Below are positions 38,765-51,020 of a stretch of 64,000 bases of DNA, piece after piece. Source of the stretch: Pempheris klunzingeri (lineage: Eukaryota > Chordata > Actinopteri > Acropomatiformes > Pempheridae); assembly GCF_042242105.1 (NCBI RefSeq), contig NC_092012.1, positions 14,417,223 to 14,481,222 of the forward strand, in the 5' to 3' direction. Position 1 is the first letter of the stretch. Each line of letters begins with the position of its first letter. The notes beneath the pieces are model-generated. The model was not told where the DNA came from. It did no database searches and worked only from the letters and a program-made list of their open reading frames with translations. Both the position numbers and the translations under genes were made by a program.

Positions 38765-39081
38765 TTACTCTATTAGGTAAAATATCTTTCAAAAGAGAGT
38801 CCACATGTCCTTGGCCCTGTCACATTTGACAGATCATCTGATACACAGTTCTCTCCACTCCATGGAGGAATGTACTAATATTTGCCCTATCCATCAGACC
38901 GCGGCTGCATTTAAAATATTAAAGAATGTTTTCAGAGGGTGAAAGAAAGCAGAGGAGAGGAGCAGAAACACCTGGACCTGAAGCCAAGAGCTTCTTTTTC
39001 ATTCAATAAAGACTACACTCAAATATGCACTCTCTCAGCACCTGGCACTTGATGTTCAGACAATGAGAGCACGGCGCAATT

Positions 39082-39481
39082 TTATGTAACAACTTTATGA
39101 CGTCATGACGGACAAGCTTTCATTACCCTTCGACTGGGTTCACTTTCGGATCTTTAGCAGACACAACAGGCTGCATAAACACAGGCTAACACTGTCTCCT
39201 TCTGTCTCTTGTTACTCAGCCTTTCTGGCTGACCTGTTCCTCAGTTTCTGCTGATCAGCGACCTGACATCAAGGTACAAACCACCGCCGAGTTAACAAGC
39301 AGCCAAGAAGCGATGGAGAGAGGAAGAGTGAAAATCTCTGCAAATTCTCAACCCTTTGCAGACGTCACAACTCACTGGCAGACATGAGCCCACACACTGA
39401 TCCACGCCTTTGTCTAAATATCTGCAGAAAGACCAGTTTTGTCCACTATAGACAAAAAGAGACTTGAGCTGGCTGACGTCA
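39082..39481. promoter_or_regulatory. bZIP-site cluster (two full CREs plus related sites)
   Basis: Two full CRE palindromes TGACGTCA lie at 39098-39105 and 39474-39481. AGACGTCA at 39360-39367 is one base off the palindrome, and TTATGTAA at 39082-39089 is a PAR-bZIP/D-box type motif. Four bZIP-type sites in 400 bp is more than expected by chance. It could be an enhancer or an unannotated promoter. Confidence 0.4.
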
Positions 39482-42265
39482 AATCGTGAAACTGAGCATT
39501 GTGGGAGTCAAGTTGCATAAATATCCTGATAGAAAGGGAATCAAGCACTTGATATTCAGACCAGGATAATAAAGTCATATAGAAGCATTTAGAACACTTG
39601 TACAAACTGTACACATGAGGTGTGCACATGAACAACCTTGTAAACTAAAAGATGGACGTATTACATGCTGGATGTATGTTCTGTGCATAACCTGCTGTCT
39701 CTAGATAGCAGTTTAAAGTTCTGACAGCCTCAATGTGTTTCTTTGTAAAACAAACCACCAAGGTTGATGCTACTGGCAGTAGCACATAGCCAAGCCTATA
39801 TAATTACCCCCACACTCCACCACATGGTTCACCATGCTGCCACTACATAGCTCAATGGACCAGGTGGAACCAATTCTTGGAATCTTTTTTTATCTCCTTC
39901 TTTAGCCACTTCAGCTTTTTTTTTCAGAGTAATCATGGTATGTTTTCTCTTTGTGGAAAGGAGGAAAAACCCTTCTGTGTAACCTAGATATGAGCGTGCA
40001 CAGCTGCAGAGGCAGGCATGTGGAAAACGGGCTTATATCCATCTGAGCTGCAGCAGGGGGGCTAGAATTTGTGTCACAGAACTGACCTCTGACACACAGT
40101 CTTTGACTTTTCCAAGGACCTAAAGCAGATAGGATGTATTCTTATTTGCTTCTGTCTAAAGCCACAGGTTGGCTGAGCAAACAAAAACAATGATACCTGT
40201 GTTGTTGCTCATTTCCTCCTTTATGAGCATATTTGTTGGTGTTCAAGCAGCTTCGAGCAGGTTAAAATTCTAAATGTGCAATTCACAGGAATTTTCAAGA
40301 TATTAGCAAAAAGCAAAACCAGTGCGTTTGTCCATAAACAACTCTAATGTAATTATTCTGGAGACAGAGCAAGAAGATACATAAGTGGGTCAAGGGCCTG
40401 CAGTATCATCACTTATTCAAAAATCTGTTTCCATCACTATTTTGCTAAACCTATTTTTATCAGTACAAACACTCAACCTCAGCCAGTCATAAAATCTTAC
40501 ACGCATTGGCTTCTTGTGACCATAAATATGAGCTATTTTTGTTGGGTGAACTGAACACCAGAGGAGGCAGATCAGGAAGTACTTATATGAGCTATATGTG
40601 GAGCAGATTTGTATCTCAGACTTTCTAATGCACAGATTCAAAATGCAACAAAAAGCAAATGACTGGACACTCGCTTTAGACTGTCCTCCAGTCCTTCAAG
40701 TGCTCACAGTCACATTAATACTCTTGGCAGAAGCAGTCAGTGAATGAATTAAGATAACTGGTTTGAGTTACATAAAGAAATAGCTTCAGTTCTTTGGATT
40801 AAATGATATGGTGTGCTGATTAATGGCACAATAAAAAAAGTATGCTGTCTGATAAAGCCACTAGCTATTTATAATGTGCTACAGTCTGTCTATGTTATAG
40901 CGGATTTACAAATCGCGGACTTTAAGAAAAAGCATGCACCATTTATTCTGACTATCAACAGGTTGTGACTAATGTTTATTAGCTGAAAGCTTCACAAACA
41001 CAGCTGACGGTGTTTGTATTTGCTGATGGTGATGTCCTTCAATCTAATACATTACATGAACGAACATCCTGAAACAGTGAAGGCAGAACATCTCATGGTG
41101 TGTGCATGCTGATATGGTGATGTCAAGTTATGGTGACATGCAGATCCCATCAAATCACTGCACCTCACTGAATGTACAGTAAATAAAGACGTTGGTTCAA
41201 ATGTGACACGGACGATTTACACTGTAGTTGCTGGTTTATTATTACTATTTACAGTAAATCTAAAGAGATGTCAATGAATCAAGTTGAACATCTATAGTGT
41301 CAAAGCCATGTCAGAGGTTACAAACTTAGGGTTATAAGTCAGGGACGTCATACAAGTGTTCCAAAAGCAGTGGCAGACAACAGGGCAGCCGCTCATATTT
41401 TCATCAGCAAACAAAGTCAAACGTCTTTCAAAAAACCAAGAGGACAGAGGGATAACCAAAACAGTATTTCAACAGACATTTCTGTGGTGTTGCAAGCTGA
41501 TAAACCAAAAATAATTTCAAATTGAGTTCCAACTGTGCAACAGTACAACCACATGCTACCGCCAGGCACTTATCTTAGGTTACAAATATAACTGAACACC
41601 AGCATATATGCGTCATGAGGGGCAATGGAAAATGGAAGTCAATTTTCTTATCTAAGGAAGCATTCTCTCTCAGTGGTTGATAACTTCAGCTGAGCTTGGG
41701 GGGTAAAAGTTAAGCGAGATGGTCTTATGACATGAAAATCACTCGAGTAGGTGCTGAGAAATCTGCTTAGGAGAAATGATAAAGGAAAATACACTTCACT
41801 CTAAAAGGCTGTGGCTGAGGTTGTTTTTCATCCAGACCCTGAACAAAACTGTTTCTTCAAAACTTTTCTATGGCCAACAGCATGAGATTTTTCACACTAA
41901 GTAACTCTCCAGCGTGTGTTGAAGTGTGAGAGTGTGTAGTAAAGTGCTGGCGAACAGCAAGTACCTGTGTTCAACTTACTGAGGACCTAATAGGATATAA
42001 AGAGATAACGCTTCCATTTAACCACAGTCTCTTCCTTCACTCCATCACCACAGTGAGGAAAAGGCTGCTCAAATTATCACCTCACGTCTCCTGAGGGAAT
42101 AACAGCTACCACGGCTTCAAAACTTTCATGATTTCCTGACATTTCTTGCTGTAAAGATTCACATTTCAATGTAAAACGCACTAATCCCATTTATTTTCAT
42201 CACCAGAGACAATCAGACATGCTTGAGGGGACGATTCACTTTAACACCCGACAAATTTCTCTTAC

Positions 42266-42310
42266 CTGAAGCTCCGTTTAGAGTATTTGGCTGCAGATCC
42301 AACACAACAC
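42266..42310 (-). other. Possible alternative untranslated dennd2b exon
   Basis: Minus strand ends GAGCTTCAG|GTAAGA, a strong donor at 42264-42265. No coding potential is visible, and the 5' edge is a guess. Based on the donor match alone. Confidence 0.2.
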
Positions 42311-43244
42311 ACCCAGTGGCACTGAGCGTCAGCTCATGTAAATTTGGAATAATGCAGCAGCTATGTCTCTATAAATATGACAGTTTAATTACTCATGAAA
42401 ATCCACACTCTACTATTCCCCTGAGAGCTACATTTTACACAAAGTAAATGTGCAGAAGGACGAAACTGTTCACAACAACATGTAGATTATCAGGAGTTAT
42501 ATCCAAAGAGACACAGTTGTTAAGTTTTTAAGATGCAGGAGAGAGGAAAATCACTTTCATTGTGATGTTGAGTGGACAACAGTCCCTTCAAAAGAGCCTG
42601 GTGATAGGCCAGGCTCACTCCTGTCAAACTGAATGGAGAACAGAGAAGAATTTCCTCAATAGCTTTGTGTTGACAGGCCCGTCCAGTGAGAGGGGAAGGT
42701 CATTGTTTGATCTGCACAATAGAAAGCATTTAAGAAAAAAAGAGAGAGCTAAAGAAAACCTGTTGTGTGTCTTGGCCATGCATTATGGTGCATAAGATAA
42801 GATCATAAAGATTTAAGCTGTAATCTGTTAAAAAAAACTCATGTAAACATCTGTGATAGACACAAAGCTTCACATATTCAAACTACAAAGTGCTCAGCGA
42901 GAGCATGCTGTTGCCAGTGTTGTTCTGAACTTGTCAATGGGTCTGCACCAGGATCACACGTTACATGAACCAGATTTTAAAGGAGGTCATGAGAACGTGG
43001 AGAAAATGATCAAAAATACGAATGTTTGAGTGTTAGAAAATTATTTTTAAACACAGAATACTGATGTGAACATACAGTAAAGTGTGTGTATGTACATTTC
43101 ATCTTACATACATTATTACCCCTTTAGATGACTATATTACACCTTAACTGTTTTGTACATGACATGTAGGCCTACAGTATGTCTTATACAGAACATAAAG
43201 TAGGTCTGTGCTATACTCATGTCTGTACTATATATGCCATACAG

Positions 43245-43606
43245 CGGTGGTGGAAGAAGTACTCAGAACTTTTACTTCAGTAAATGTAGCAACATCACAG
43301 TGTAGAAAATACAATAAAAGTCTGTTACTTAAGTAAAAGTATTAAAGTATACTTAAAGTACCAAAACATTATGCAAAGATGCCTATTGCAGAATAATGTA
43401 TATTATATTATAGGATTATAATAATTGATGCATTCAGGCGTTTGCATTATAGTTGGTTACAGCTGGTAAAGCTGAAGTGTGTGTGTGTATGTGTGTGTAT
43501 ATGTATATACACATATATATACATATATTTACATATATAGTTGAAATGAAGTGGAGTAGAAATATAACTTAGTTGAGTAAATGCACTTAGTTACTGTACA
43601 TTACTG
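43245..43606 (+). repeat. Teleost 'AAGTA'-rich dispersed element
   Basis: Begins GGTGGTGGAAGAAGTACTCA, contains TACTTAAGTAAAAGTATTAA and ends GAGTAAATGCACTTAGTTAC. These are the ends of an extremely common teleost non-autonomous element. A long TG/TA tract sits at 43477-43539. Related fragments occur at 45285-45501, 45530-45905, 48585-48735 and 50925-51020. Confidence 0.65.
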
Positions 43607-43941
43607 CCATACAGTAAATATGAACAGTAAAAAAAAAAAAAAAAGTGTTATTTCAGAAAACTGCATAAACTGTATAAACTGTAAAACTAAATACACAGCA
43701 AACAGTTAAAGTTCACACAGGTTGTTTCATGTGAGTTTTATCTGCACAGACAAATAAAAAATGTCCCCCTGAAGACCAAGAGGAGAAGTGTTCAGCTCAG
43801 ATCTAAGAGTCCTCTGCTCCTTCTGTTTATCTGCTGGTTTGACTTTTTGGATGTTTAAGCGATAACTTGGACTAATTACAATCCACAGAGTTACTGCCTG
43901 AATCCGCTGGGACATTTTTCTTCATTCAAAGGGTCAGCTGA

Positions 43942-43944
<3 letters not shown>

Positions 43945-43982
<38 letters not shown>
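43945..43982 (+). repeat. (AC)19 microsatellite
   Basis: Nineteen uninterrupted AC units, the longest dinucleotide tract in the window. Confidence 0.95.
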
Positions 43983-43985
<3 letters not shown>

Positions 43986-44118
43986 CTGGTGTTGTAGCCT
44001 GCTTACTGCACTTCATGGTTTTACACACCGATGACCAAATATGGTCACATGGACATCAGGACTACATTTAAACGCACCTTGTAACTTTTTCACGACACTT
44101 TAAAAACAACTTTAAGGC

Positions 44119-44141
44119 TTTTTTTTTTTTTTTTTTTTTCT
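44119..44141 (+). repeat. Poly(T) run, T23
   Basis: Twenty-three uninterrupted T residues just downstream (dennd2b sense) of the candidate first exon donor. Confidence 0.9.
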
Positions 44142-44222
44142 TTGCTCGGACCCTTGTTGTTTGTTCCAGCTAAAGTTTCACCCTCCTCGTCAATAACGAT
44201 TCAAACTGCAGACGTCTTTTAC

Positions 44223-44450
44223 CTCCGGGTTTCTCCTCACATCCATGGCTGCTGACATTTTCAGAGTATAATCCCTTTGCGACGCACAAATCCCGTTCGT
44301 CTATGCGCTGAAAAACTTTGGCTGGGTTTGCCGGATACCTGCCCTTCTCAATAAACTCCGACTTATGTCTTTCCAAGGAAAACCGACAAAAAAAAAAGAG
44401 GAAGAAAAAAAAAGAGCCCTCCTGCCTCCCCTCTCACAGCCTGCTGCAGA
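44223..44450 (-). other. dennd2b: Candidate dennd2b first exon and promoter region
   Basis: About 12 CpG dinucleotides fall in 44185-44400, far more than in the surroundings. On the minus strand the block ends CCCGGAG|GTAAAA, a usable donor at 44221-44222. An ATG at 44374-44376 opens a frame through the donor. No TATA box is obvious and the transcription start is not defined. Position, about 9 kb upstream of the start-codon exon and on the same strand, fits a non-coding dennd2b first exon. Confidence 0.35.
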
Positions 44451-45029
44451 GTGGGAGGCAGGACTTGTTCCCATGGAAACGGGTTGTTTGCCCCCCACCT
44501 TCCTGAGGATTTGCCCCCCCCCTCCCTTCTGCCCTCCTGCCCTCCTCAGCCAGGCATTGAGCCTCCCTCTCTGTCTCTCCCTTGTTTATTGTCACGGTGG
44601 GCCGAGGAGTGGGGATGAATATTCACGAGCTGGAGGCTGCTGATGGGGTGAAACCATGTTGCCAGAATTGCGACACATTGTCATGCTGAAACTCTCCACT
44701 GGCCCCAGTGGTCGATGGGAACATATTTCACCCACACAAAGATGTCTTTCATTTGTCAGGGATGAATGTGCAGCCAAGAAGATTGGTGCATGCAGAGATT
44801 GAGCATACTTCATGTGTAAGAACCATCTTTAGTGTTGGTTAAGTAAAAGTAACAATCAGGAAAATGTTCTTTAGATAAAAAGATAAAAGTGGGTCTACTT
44901 CATGCAGGAAAACGTCTCCTGTGACTATTGTGCTATAACATCAGATTATTGTAATGTGAGCATTCATTCAGAAGCAGGGTTTTAGGGCTCCGCTTGTGTG
45001 AGGAGGAGCTCATTTTTGTCTGTTTTCTA

Positions 45030-45240
45030 CTGGACTGCAACTAGTGATTATTTTCCCTGGGGACTAATCTGCTGATTGTTTTCTCCATTAATCGACTGAT
45101 TGTTCGGTTTGTAAAATGTCTGACGATAAAGAGAATTGCTGTCACCCAGAGCCCAAAGTGAAACCTTAACAGTGTTCGTTTTGTCAAACCAACAGTCCAA
45201 ACCTCAAAAATATTAAAAGTAAATTTAAACAATTAAACTA
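45030..45240 (+). repeat. Teleost dispersed repeat, copy 3
   Basis: Contains GACTGCAACTAGTGATTATT, TCCATTAATCGACTGATTGT and TCGTTTTGTCAAACCAACAG. Aligns with 26523-26776 (AATGTCTTGTTTTGTCC region). Confidence 0.6.
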
Positions 45241-45284
45241 ATTAAAAGGAAAAGAAACAAACTAGTGACTAAAACTGTCAGATA

Positions 45285-45501
45285 ATTGTGGTGCAGTAAA
45301 AAGTACTACATTTCTCTCTGAGATGCAGTGGAGTAGAAGTATAAAGTGGAGTAGAAGTATAAAGTATAAAGTGGAGTAGAAGTATAAAATGGAGTAGAAG
45401 TAAAAAATGGCATGAGAAGAAAACACTCAAATTAAGTAATCCCACAAGTATTTCAAATGTGTACTTAAATACAGTATACTACTTGGATACATTCCACCAC
45501 T
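45285..45501 (+). repeat. AAGTA-rich element fragment with internal tandem repeat
   Basis: Matches the 3' part of the element at 43245 and ends ATTCCACCACTG. Inside, an approximately 18-bp unit GTGGAGTAGAAGTATAAA recurs about four times between 45330 and 45405. Confidence 0.6.
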
Positions 45502-45529
45502 GATTCAGGCATAATTTTAAGGAAGTAAA

Positions 45530-45905
45530 ATTAGCAATACTATGAGGTGGAATTACTACATTACAAGTAAAAGTACTGTATTTCAAATCTTACTTAAGGA
45601 ACAGAAGATAAATATCATCATGAGAAAACTGTACATTAAGTATCAAAAGTAAAAGCAATCATTATGCGGTAGAATAATCTAATATATTATTCTACATTAT
45701 GTTATCTATGTTTAATTCTAACATTGTAGATGGTAGCGGTCATGCTAATTTTAACTTGAAACATTACTAGTAACTATAGTTGTCATATAAAAGTACACAT
45801 TTCCCTCTGAAATGTAGTGGGCCACAAGTATAAAGTAACACAAAATGAAGTACTGCAGTAAAATACATGTGCCTCAAAAATATACTTAATCAAATAGTAG
45901 AAAAG
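45530..45905 (+). repeat. AAGTA-rich element, second fragment
   Basis: Contains TACAAGTAAAAGTACTGTAT, AAGTATCAAAAGTAAAAGCA and TGAAATGTAGTGGGCCACAA, the interior of the same element family. With the previous fragment it forms a nested or tandem cluster. Confidence 0.55.
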
Positions 45906-48584
45906 TACTCATATAGTCAGCACAATATAAACTAAATATCACAAGTGAAGCAGCATAACTGTACAAATAGTTGTAAATATGATGTTTTTAGATTACTTTT
46001 ACTCATTCATTAACATGCAATTTTAATTTTAATGCTTTTGCTACTGCAAAGTAACTGAGTACTGCAGCACTCGATATGTAAAAACGTAAAGTGGTAATAT
46101 CTAAAGCACTGATAAATCAAAACACAACTTAAAGAGTCACTTAACACCCCCTCACAGTCTTGTTTTTGCTGACCTCCGGTGGTTTAACACCGCTCTTGCT
46201 GCAGTGATGCAGACGTGTACTCCAGGACGTTATGACATCACTTGTGGGTGTGGTTACAGGTGCAACAAAGCGCTAATCGTCTGTCTTTAGTGACGTTAGG
46301 TGCAGTCACAGTTGAAGTAGAGTAATTTAGTAAAAGTGTGTAGTTACATTCCACTGTTGCATATATTACAACTTTGGAGCTGAACCACAGGCCCAAACAC
46401 GAGGTGACCACAAAAATGAAAATATTCACCCAAAATGTAACATCCCTCTTCTAGGTTTGAGCTCAGTCCAACCAAATTAAACCACTTAACTCTCTCTGTG
46501 CTGTGGTTCTGCAGCGTTCTCTGAATACTACAGAGCGTCTTTGTAATGTCAGCTCTCGTAAACCATCTCAGACTGTGTACTGTGCATGTTCGTTTGGACG
46601 CTTTTCCACAAATACCTAAAAGAAAAAAAAAATGATGCCAGACAACAACGCGATGAGAAAGCCACATGAATTCAAAACTTGCCCAGTATGCATCTCAGTG
46701 GTCAAGTCCCCATAAAACGGTGCTCATCTGTTCAATATAAAACATAAATGTGTAAAATGTATTTATACAGCACCTCTCTAGATCATAAATCAAAGATTCA
46801 CAACAAAAGACAATATGTTTCCAAACAGAAACAATTTGTTTTCTAGCTACACACAGATCAAACCTAACAAAATATATCTGCACAGCAGGAATGACAGTGC
46901 TCATCTCAAATAAAGAGCTTTACTGTTACGACACACTCAGAATTCTTTACGCCCTTTTGAACCTGATTTTTCATTAACTTTCACTCCTTTCAACTCCTTG
47001 TCTCATTAAAAAAAGAAAAACATAAAATAATAGAAAATTTGAACACACACATCAACGACAACTGAGCAAATGTCATCTGCTGATGAAGGCTACGCAATAA
47101 GGTTGAAAGCTCCCACTAAATGCTCCTTTTCGCAATATATCAAGCAAACCTGATCACTAACTTCATGATATCCAACATGACATCCTTCCGTCTGTTTGTC
47201 TGTCTGTCTGTGCTGCTTCATGTAACCTCTTTACGCCAAATGTCGAAGCTCTAACCATCCATAAAACCTGCTCCCCTCGGTCTCTCGGGGTGTCTTATCA
47301 TCCCACAGACTTGGGAACAGAGGAAGTCACAAAAACTCCAGACGACCGTCACCACACTTCGTAACACCAAGTCAGCAGGAAGCCTATACAGCTCCGCCAC
47401 TGTGCTGCTTTTCCCAGAGACCCACTCCAAACCTTTCAAGGTCTTGTAAAAGATTGCCCTTCCTGAAAACACAAGCAACTCCTCACTGTCTGAGCACAAA
47501 AGACAGAGGCGCTGACTGCTTTTTGTGGGATGTTTTACCAGAATGTAACCTAAGCTCATGCTCTCATGGAGCTCCATTGTTTCCATTGATCACAGTGCCA
47601 TCTGCATTTCTCATTAAAAGCCACATCCTCTTCTTGCACGACATGGAAGCAGAAAACAAAGTTTAAATGAAAACATAACAGCTGCTGCTCCGTGTGTACA
47701 CAATTTCCTTACGCTCATAATGTGACTCTCTACCCGTATTGTGCTTTTCGGCCTTAAAAACCTAATATAGATTATTTCAAAGTCACTTAAAGGATTGACC
47801 GCAGAGCTCTGATGCTGTAAATCTTAGGTGTTTCTTCGCATGATTTAACACCTGCTAAAACCTCGGTCACAAGGGAGCGAGTGTTTATTTTCTCAAGTAA
47901 AATCCCTTAACCTTATGTGTGTTTGTTATGGATCTACTGTGAATCCCAAATCCTAAAACATTCAAGGGGATTATTCCACAGCTCTGTGGGGATTTTTCCA
48001 CCTACACTCCAAAAAATTCACCTCAGATTCTTTCTTTCGGCTTCTGGACATTCCCAAGGGTTTGAGGGAAGTGTGGAGATATTGAACTCGTTTGAGACTG
48101 AAGTCAAAGTCACTGCACATTCGTCTGCCTGCATTTTTGATAAGAATATATTTAGTGCGATAAGCACAATATCAGGTTTCAGAAAAAGACCTGAGGCAGT
48201 TCTTAAACTCCAGGACTCCAGGACGTGTCTGGTCAATACTCCTGACAGCACCGACAGAAAAGACACAGCTTGACGAGCAAAGGCATCCTCTCCTCTTTAA
48301 AACTCAAAGTGTCCTCTGCAGAGTAGCATTTTTTTTTTTTGTAATATTTGCTTCATGAAATGTCACTGTCGCTGTTCTGTCGTCCGTCAGGGAGAATAAC
48401 CAGGGATTTTAAACGGTTGGATCGTTTGAGTTTCCAAGAGTTTACAGCCTCGGGCGCATTTCAAACCTGCTCTGACTGTTTGTTTGTTTTTCATAAAGAC
48501 ACCATTTTGCAGTCTATGACCTGTGGAGAGGATAGAAAACAATACTGAAATAATACTGACTATCAGTGCAGGAATGTAAATGAG

Positions 48585-48735
48585 TGCATCTCCTCAAGTA
48601 CTGTGCTTAGTTACAACATTGAGATACTTTACATGATTATTTCCATGTTGTGCAGCTTTGTATTTCGACTCCACTGCATCTCAGTGACAAATATTTGAAC
48701 TTTTTACTCCACTATATTTGTCCAGCAGCTATGGT
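48585..48735 (-). repeat. AAGTA-rich element, reverse-oriented fragment
   Basis: Reads CTCCTCAAGTACTGTGCTTA and TTGAACTTTTTACTCCACTA, the reverse complement of the element's common consensus. Intergenic between dennd2b and tmem9b. Confidence 0.5.
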
Positions 48736-49434
48736 TACTGGAAAACCATGCATCTTCAAATCTGGTGATTTGGTATGTGATTTTTTTTCTAGTAAGATGA
48801 AGGATTGAGTGTTCTTTTATGGGCTTAGACTCTTCTCCTACTTCTTAAACTCAATAAACTAGTTAAAATCCAGTTGGATTAGCTGGAAATTGCATTGTCA
48901 CAAAGCTGAAAACAGAGCTTTGTGTTACTCCACGACACAAACATACAATGATGTTGCAAAATACGATATGTTGCTGACCCAGCAGGATATGAAGCGCACT
49001 GCAGATGGATGGCAGGGATGGAGACATCCATAGTGTGTTACAGTTTGCACCATTACCAATCATCAAGTCACAGACACAAAAACGCTATATTAAGAAGCAG
49101 AAGTAACAGAAATTGAATTGATTCATTTTAATCGACATTAATCTGTTACAATCGGGGTCACTCTTTGATTAACGACTGAATAATAGGAACTGGAATGTTT
49201 CCGTCTGGAAACCAGAAGGATCATTGTTCGCTCAATAACAAGTAACACCATGTAACGGCTTCTAAAAATGCTTTGAATAACTGCAGCTGCAGTTTCACAG
49301 CACACTGTGCCAAGTGGAGACGGTTCAGCACAAGGACATTCCTTTATCTCATGGCATTTTTTAGCTCGTCCCCACACAGCTGCTCCACCATCAGAGTGAC
49401 TACTGACTCAAAAACCCTCAAGGCAAACGTGCAC

Positions 49435-49491
49435 GTGTGTGTGTGTGTGTGTGTCTGTGTGTGTCTATGTGAGTGAGTGTGTGAGTGTGTG
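49435..49491 (+). repeat. (GT)n microsatellite
   Basis: Ten perfect GT units at 49435-49454, followed by interrupted GT/GAGT units. Confidence 0.9.
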
Positions 49492-50065
49492 ATAGGTTTG
49501 GCAAAATGTCTCAGTAAGACATTAAAAAACACATAAGTGAACTGAAACTTGTAGGGACATGAAAGGGAAAGCAAACACAGGTGAGTGTACCTACAATGTC
49601 TGGAGGGTGCCATAGACTTTGATTATTTGGATGGATCAAATTCAAAGGCTGAGGCGCCCCCTGTGGGCCGACCAATGCAAATGCAGCACTAAAAACTGAG
49701 AAGAACTTACTTTTCCTGCTAAACATCAAACAGTGGATCAGACAGTTTACCAATAGCGATCAAAGTCAGCATCTATGAAGAAGTTAGATGCTCAGCCATG
49801 TTAATATTATCAACAATACAGCTGATTGCAAAATACAAGAGGATTTTTTTTTTGTTTTCCTATGACCACAGCTATCCAAGGATGCTTCAAATACTCTAAG
49901 TTACTTTAAAAAAGTAAAAACTTCGTTAGATCTCTATGTATTTAACACTTGATGAGCTGAAACAAAAGGCCTACCTGTCCCTCTGTGTCGTTGCAGGGTT
50001 TGTTCAGTGATCCATTCTTCCACACAGTCTCAGTCGCTTTCTGTCTGTGCAGCCTGAAAACTGAC

Positions 50066-50085
50066 TTTTTTTTTTTTTTTTTTTT
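50066..50085 (+). repeat. Poly(T) run, T20
   Basis: Twenty uninterrupted T residues; a T16 run lies at 50421-50436. Intergenic. Confidence 0.85.
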
Positions 50086-50924
50086 GCTGCGGAAAAAGAT
50101 TCTCCTCCGTATAACTGCATGCAATGAGAAGAGGGGGGAGAAAAAAAAAGAAAAGTGGACAGAACAGGAAATGGTGACGCAGCTGTATGGAAATCACTTT
50201 GCTTAATGAAAAGAAGATACTGAAGCTTATCAGACATTTGCAGGCAAGTTAATGTAGTCACAGTTTACACCGACAGATTTTAATGAAGAGTTTAACTGGT
50301 AATTTCCCAGGAGTTTCCAGACGTGTCTGAGTTAATAAAAGTAACAGAAAGACCTCTATGTGCTGAAAGTGCTATAAATTATTTATACCCTAAATTAACC
50401 TGTAAACATGCCTGTAAAGGTTTTTTTTTTTTTTTTCTTTAATAGGAAATTGGATTGACAGAACTAGTCTAGAGCCATAGAGGATCAGTGCAGTCAACCT
50501 GCCAACAACACAGTGAACAGATACTTACCCAGCCACACAGGCATCTACATGTCTGCAAGGGTGCATCCAAGGCTGAATTACTAACAGTGCAAGTGGGTAA
50601 GTGTCCCGAGGTCCCAGGCCTTCGTAGTTATTTGTAGTTATTCAAACTACAAATTTGTTTAATGATACGCACAACAAAACTGTAGATTTGTTAGTAATGA
50701 GGGTCCTGTGTTGTCTTCTGGGGGTATCCTGTGTCAAAATCCACTTTGAATACCTTAAATATTGAAGTTAATGTACACCTGAAAACAATCTTGTGTTTAA
50801 ATGATCACAAATGTAAAGCAAATCTGAGACATGGTGGTAATCTGCTGTAGAAATACTGAATGCTTGATTTCTACAGCTTTAGGCAACGTGAGTTTTCAGC
50901 TGTGTTAGAAAACAACTTAATACA

Positions 50925-51020
50925 TTAACTCAAGTACAATTTTGAGGTACGTGAACTTTGAGTATTTCCAGTTTCTTATATATACAGTAGTATACTTATG
51001 TACTTTAATTCAAATAGACA
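50925..51020 (-). repeat. AAGTA-rich element, reverse-oriented fragment
   Basis: Contains CAAGTACAATTTTGAGGTAC and TTTGAGTATTTCCAG, phrases of the same family in reverse orientation. Confidence 0.45.

Larger units (their letters stand above)
35110..44220. other. Upstream region of dennd2b, likely 5' intron
   Basis: No coding exon recognised on either strand. If the candidate first exon at 44223-44450 is real, this is its intron. It holds the bZIP cluster, two dinucleotide tracts and a repeat copy at 43245-43606. A minus-strand donor consensus CAG|GTAAGA ends at 42266 and may mark an alternative untranslated exon. Confidence 0.5.

Noticed and set aside
47251..47586. Minus-strand 111-codon frame between dennd2b and tmem9b
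   Set aside because: It has no recognised family, no splice partner and no poly(A) context; length alone is compatible with chance.
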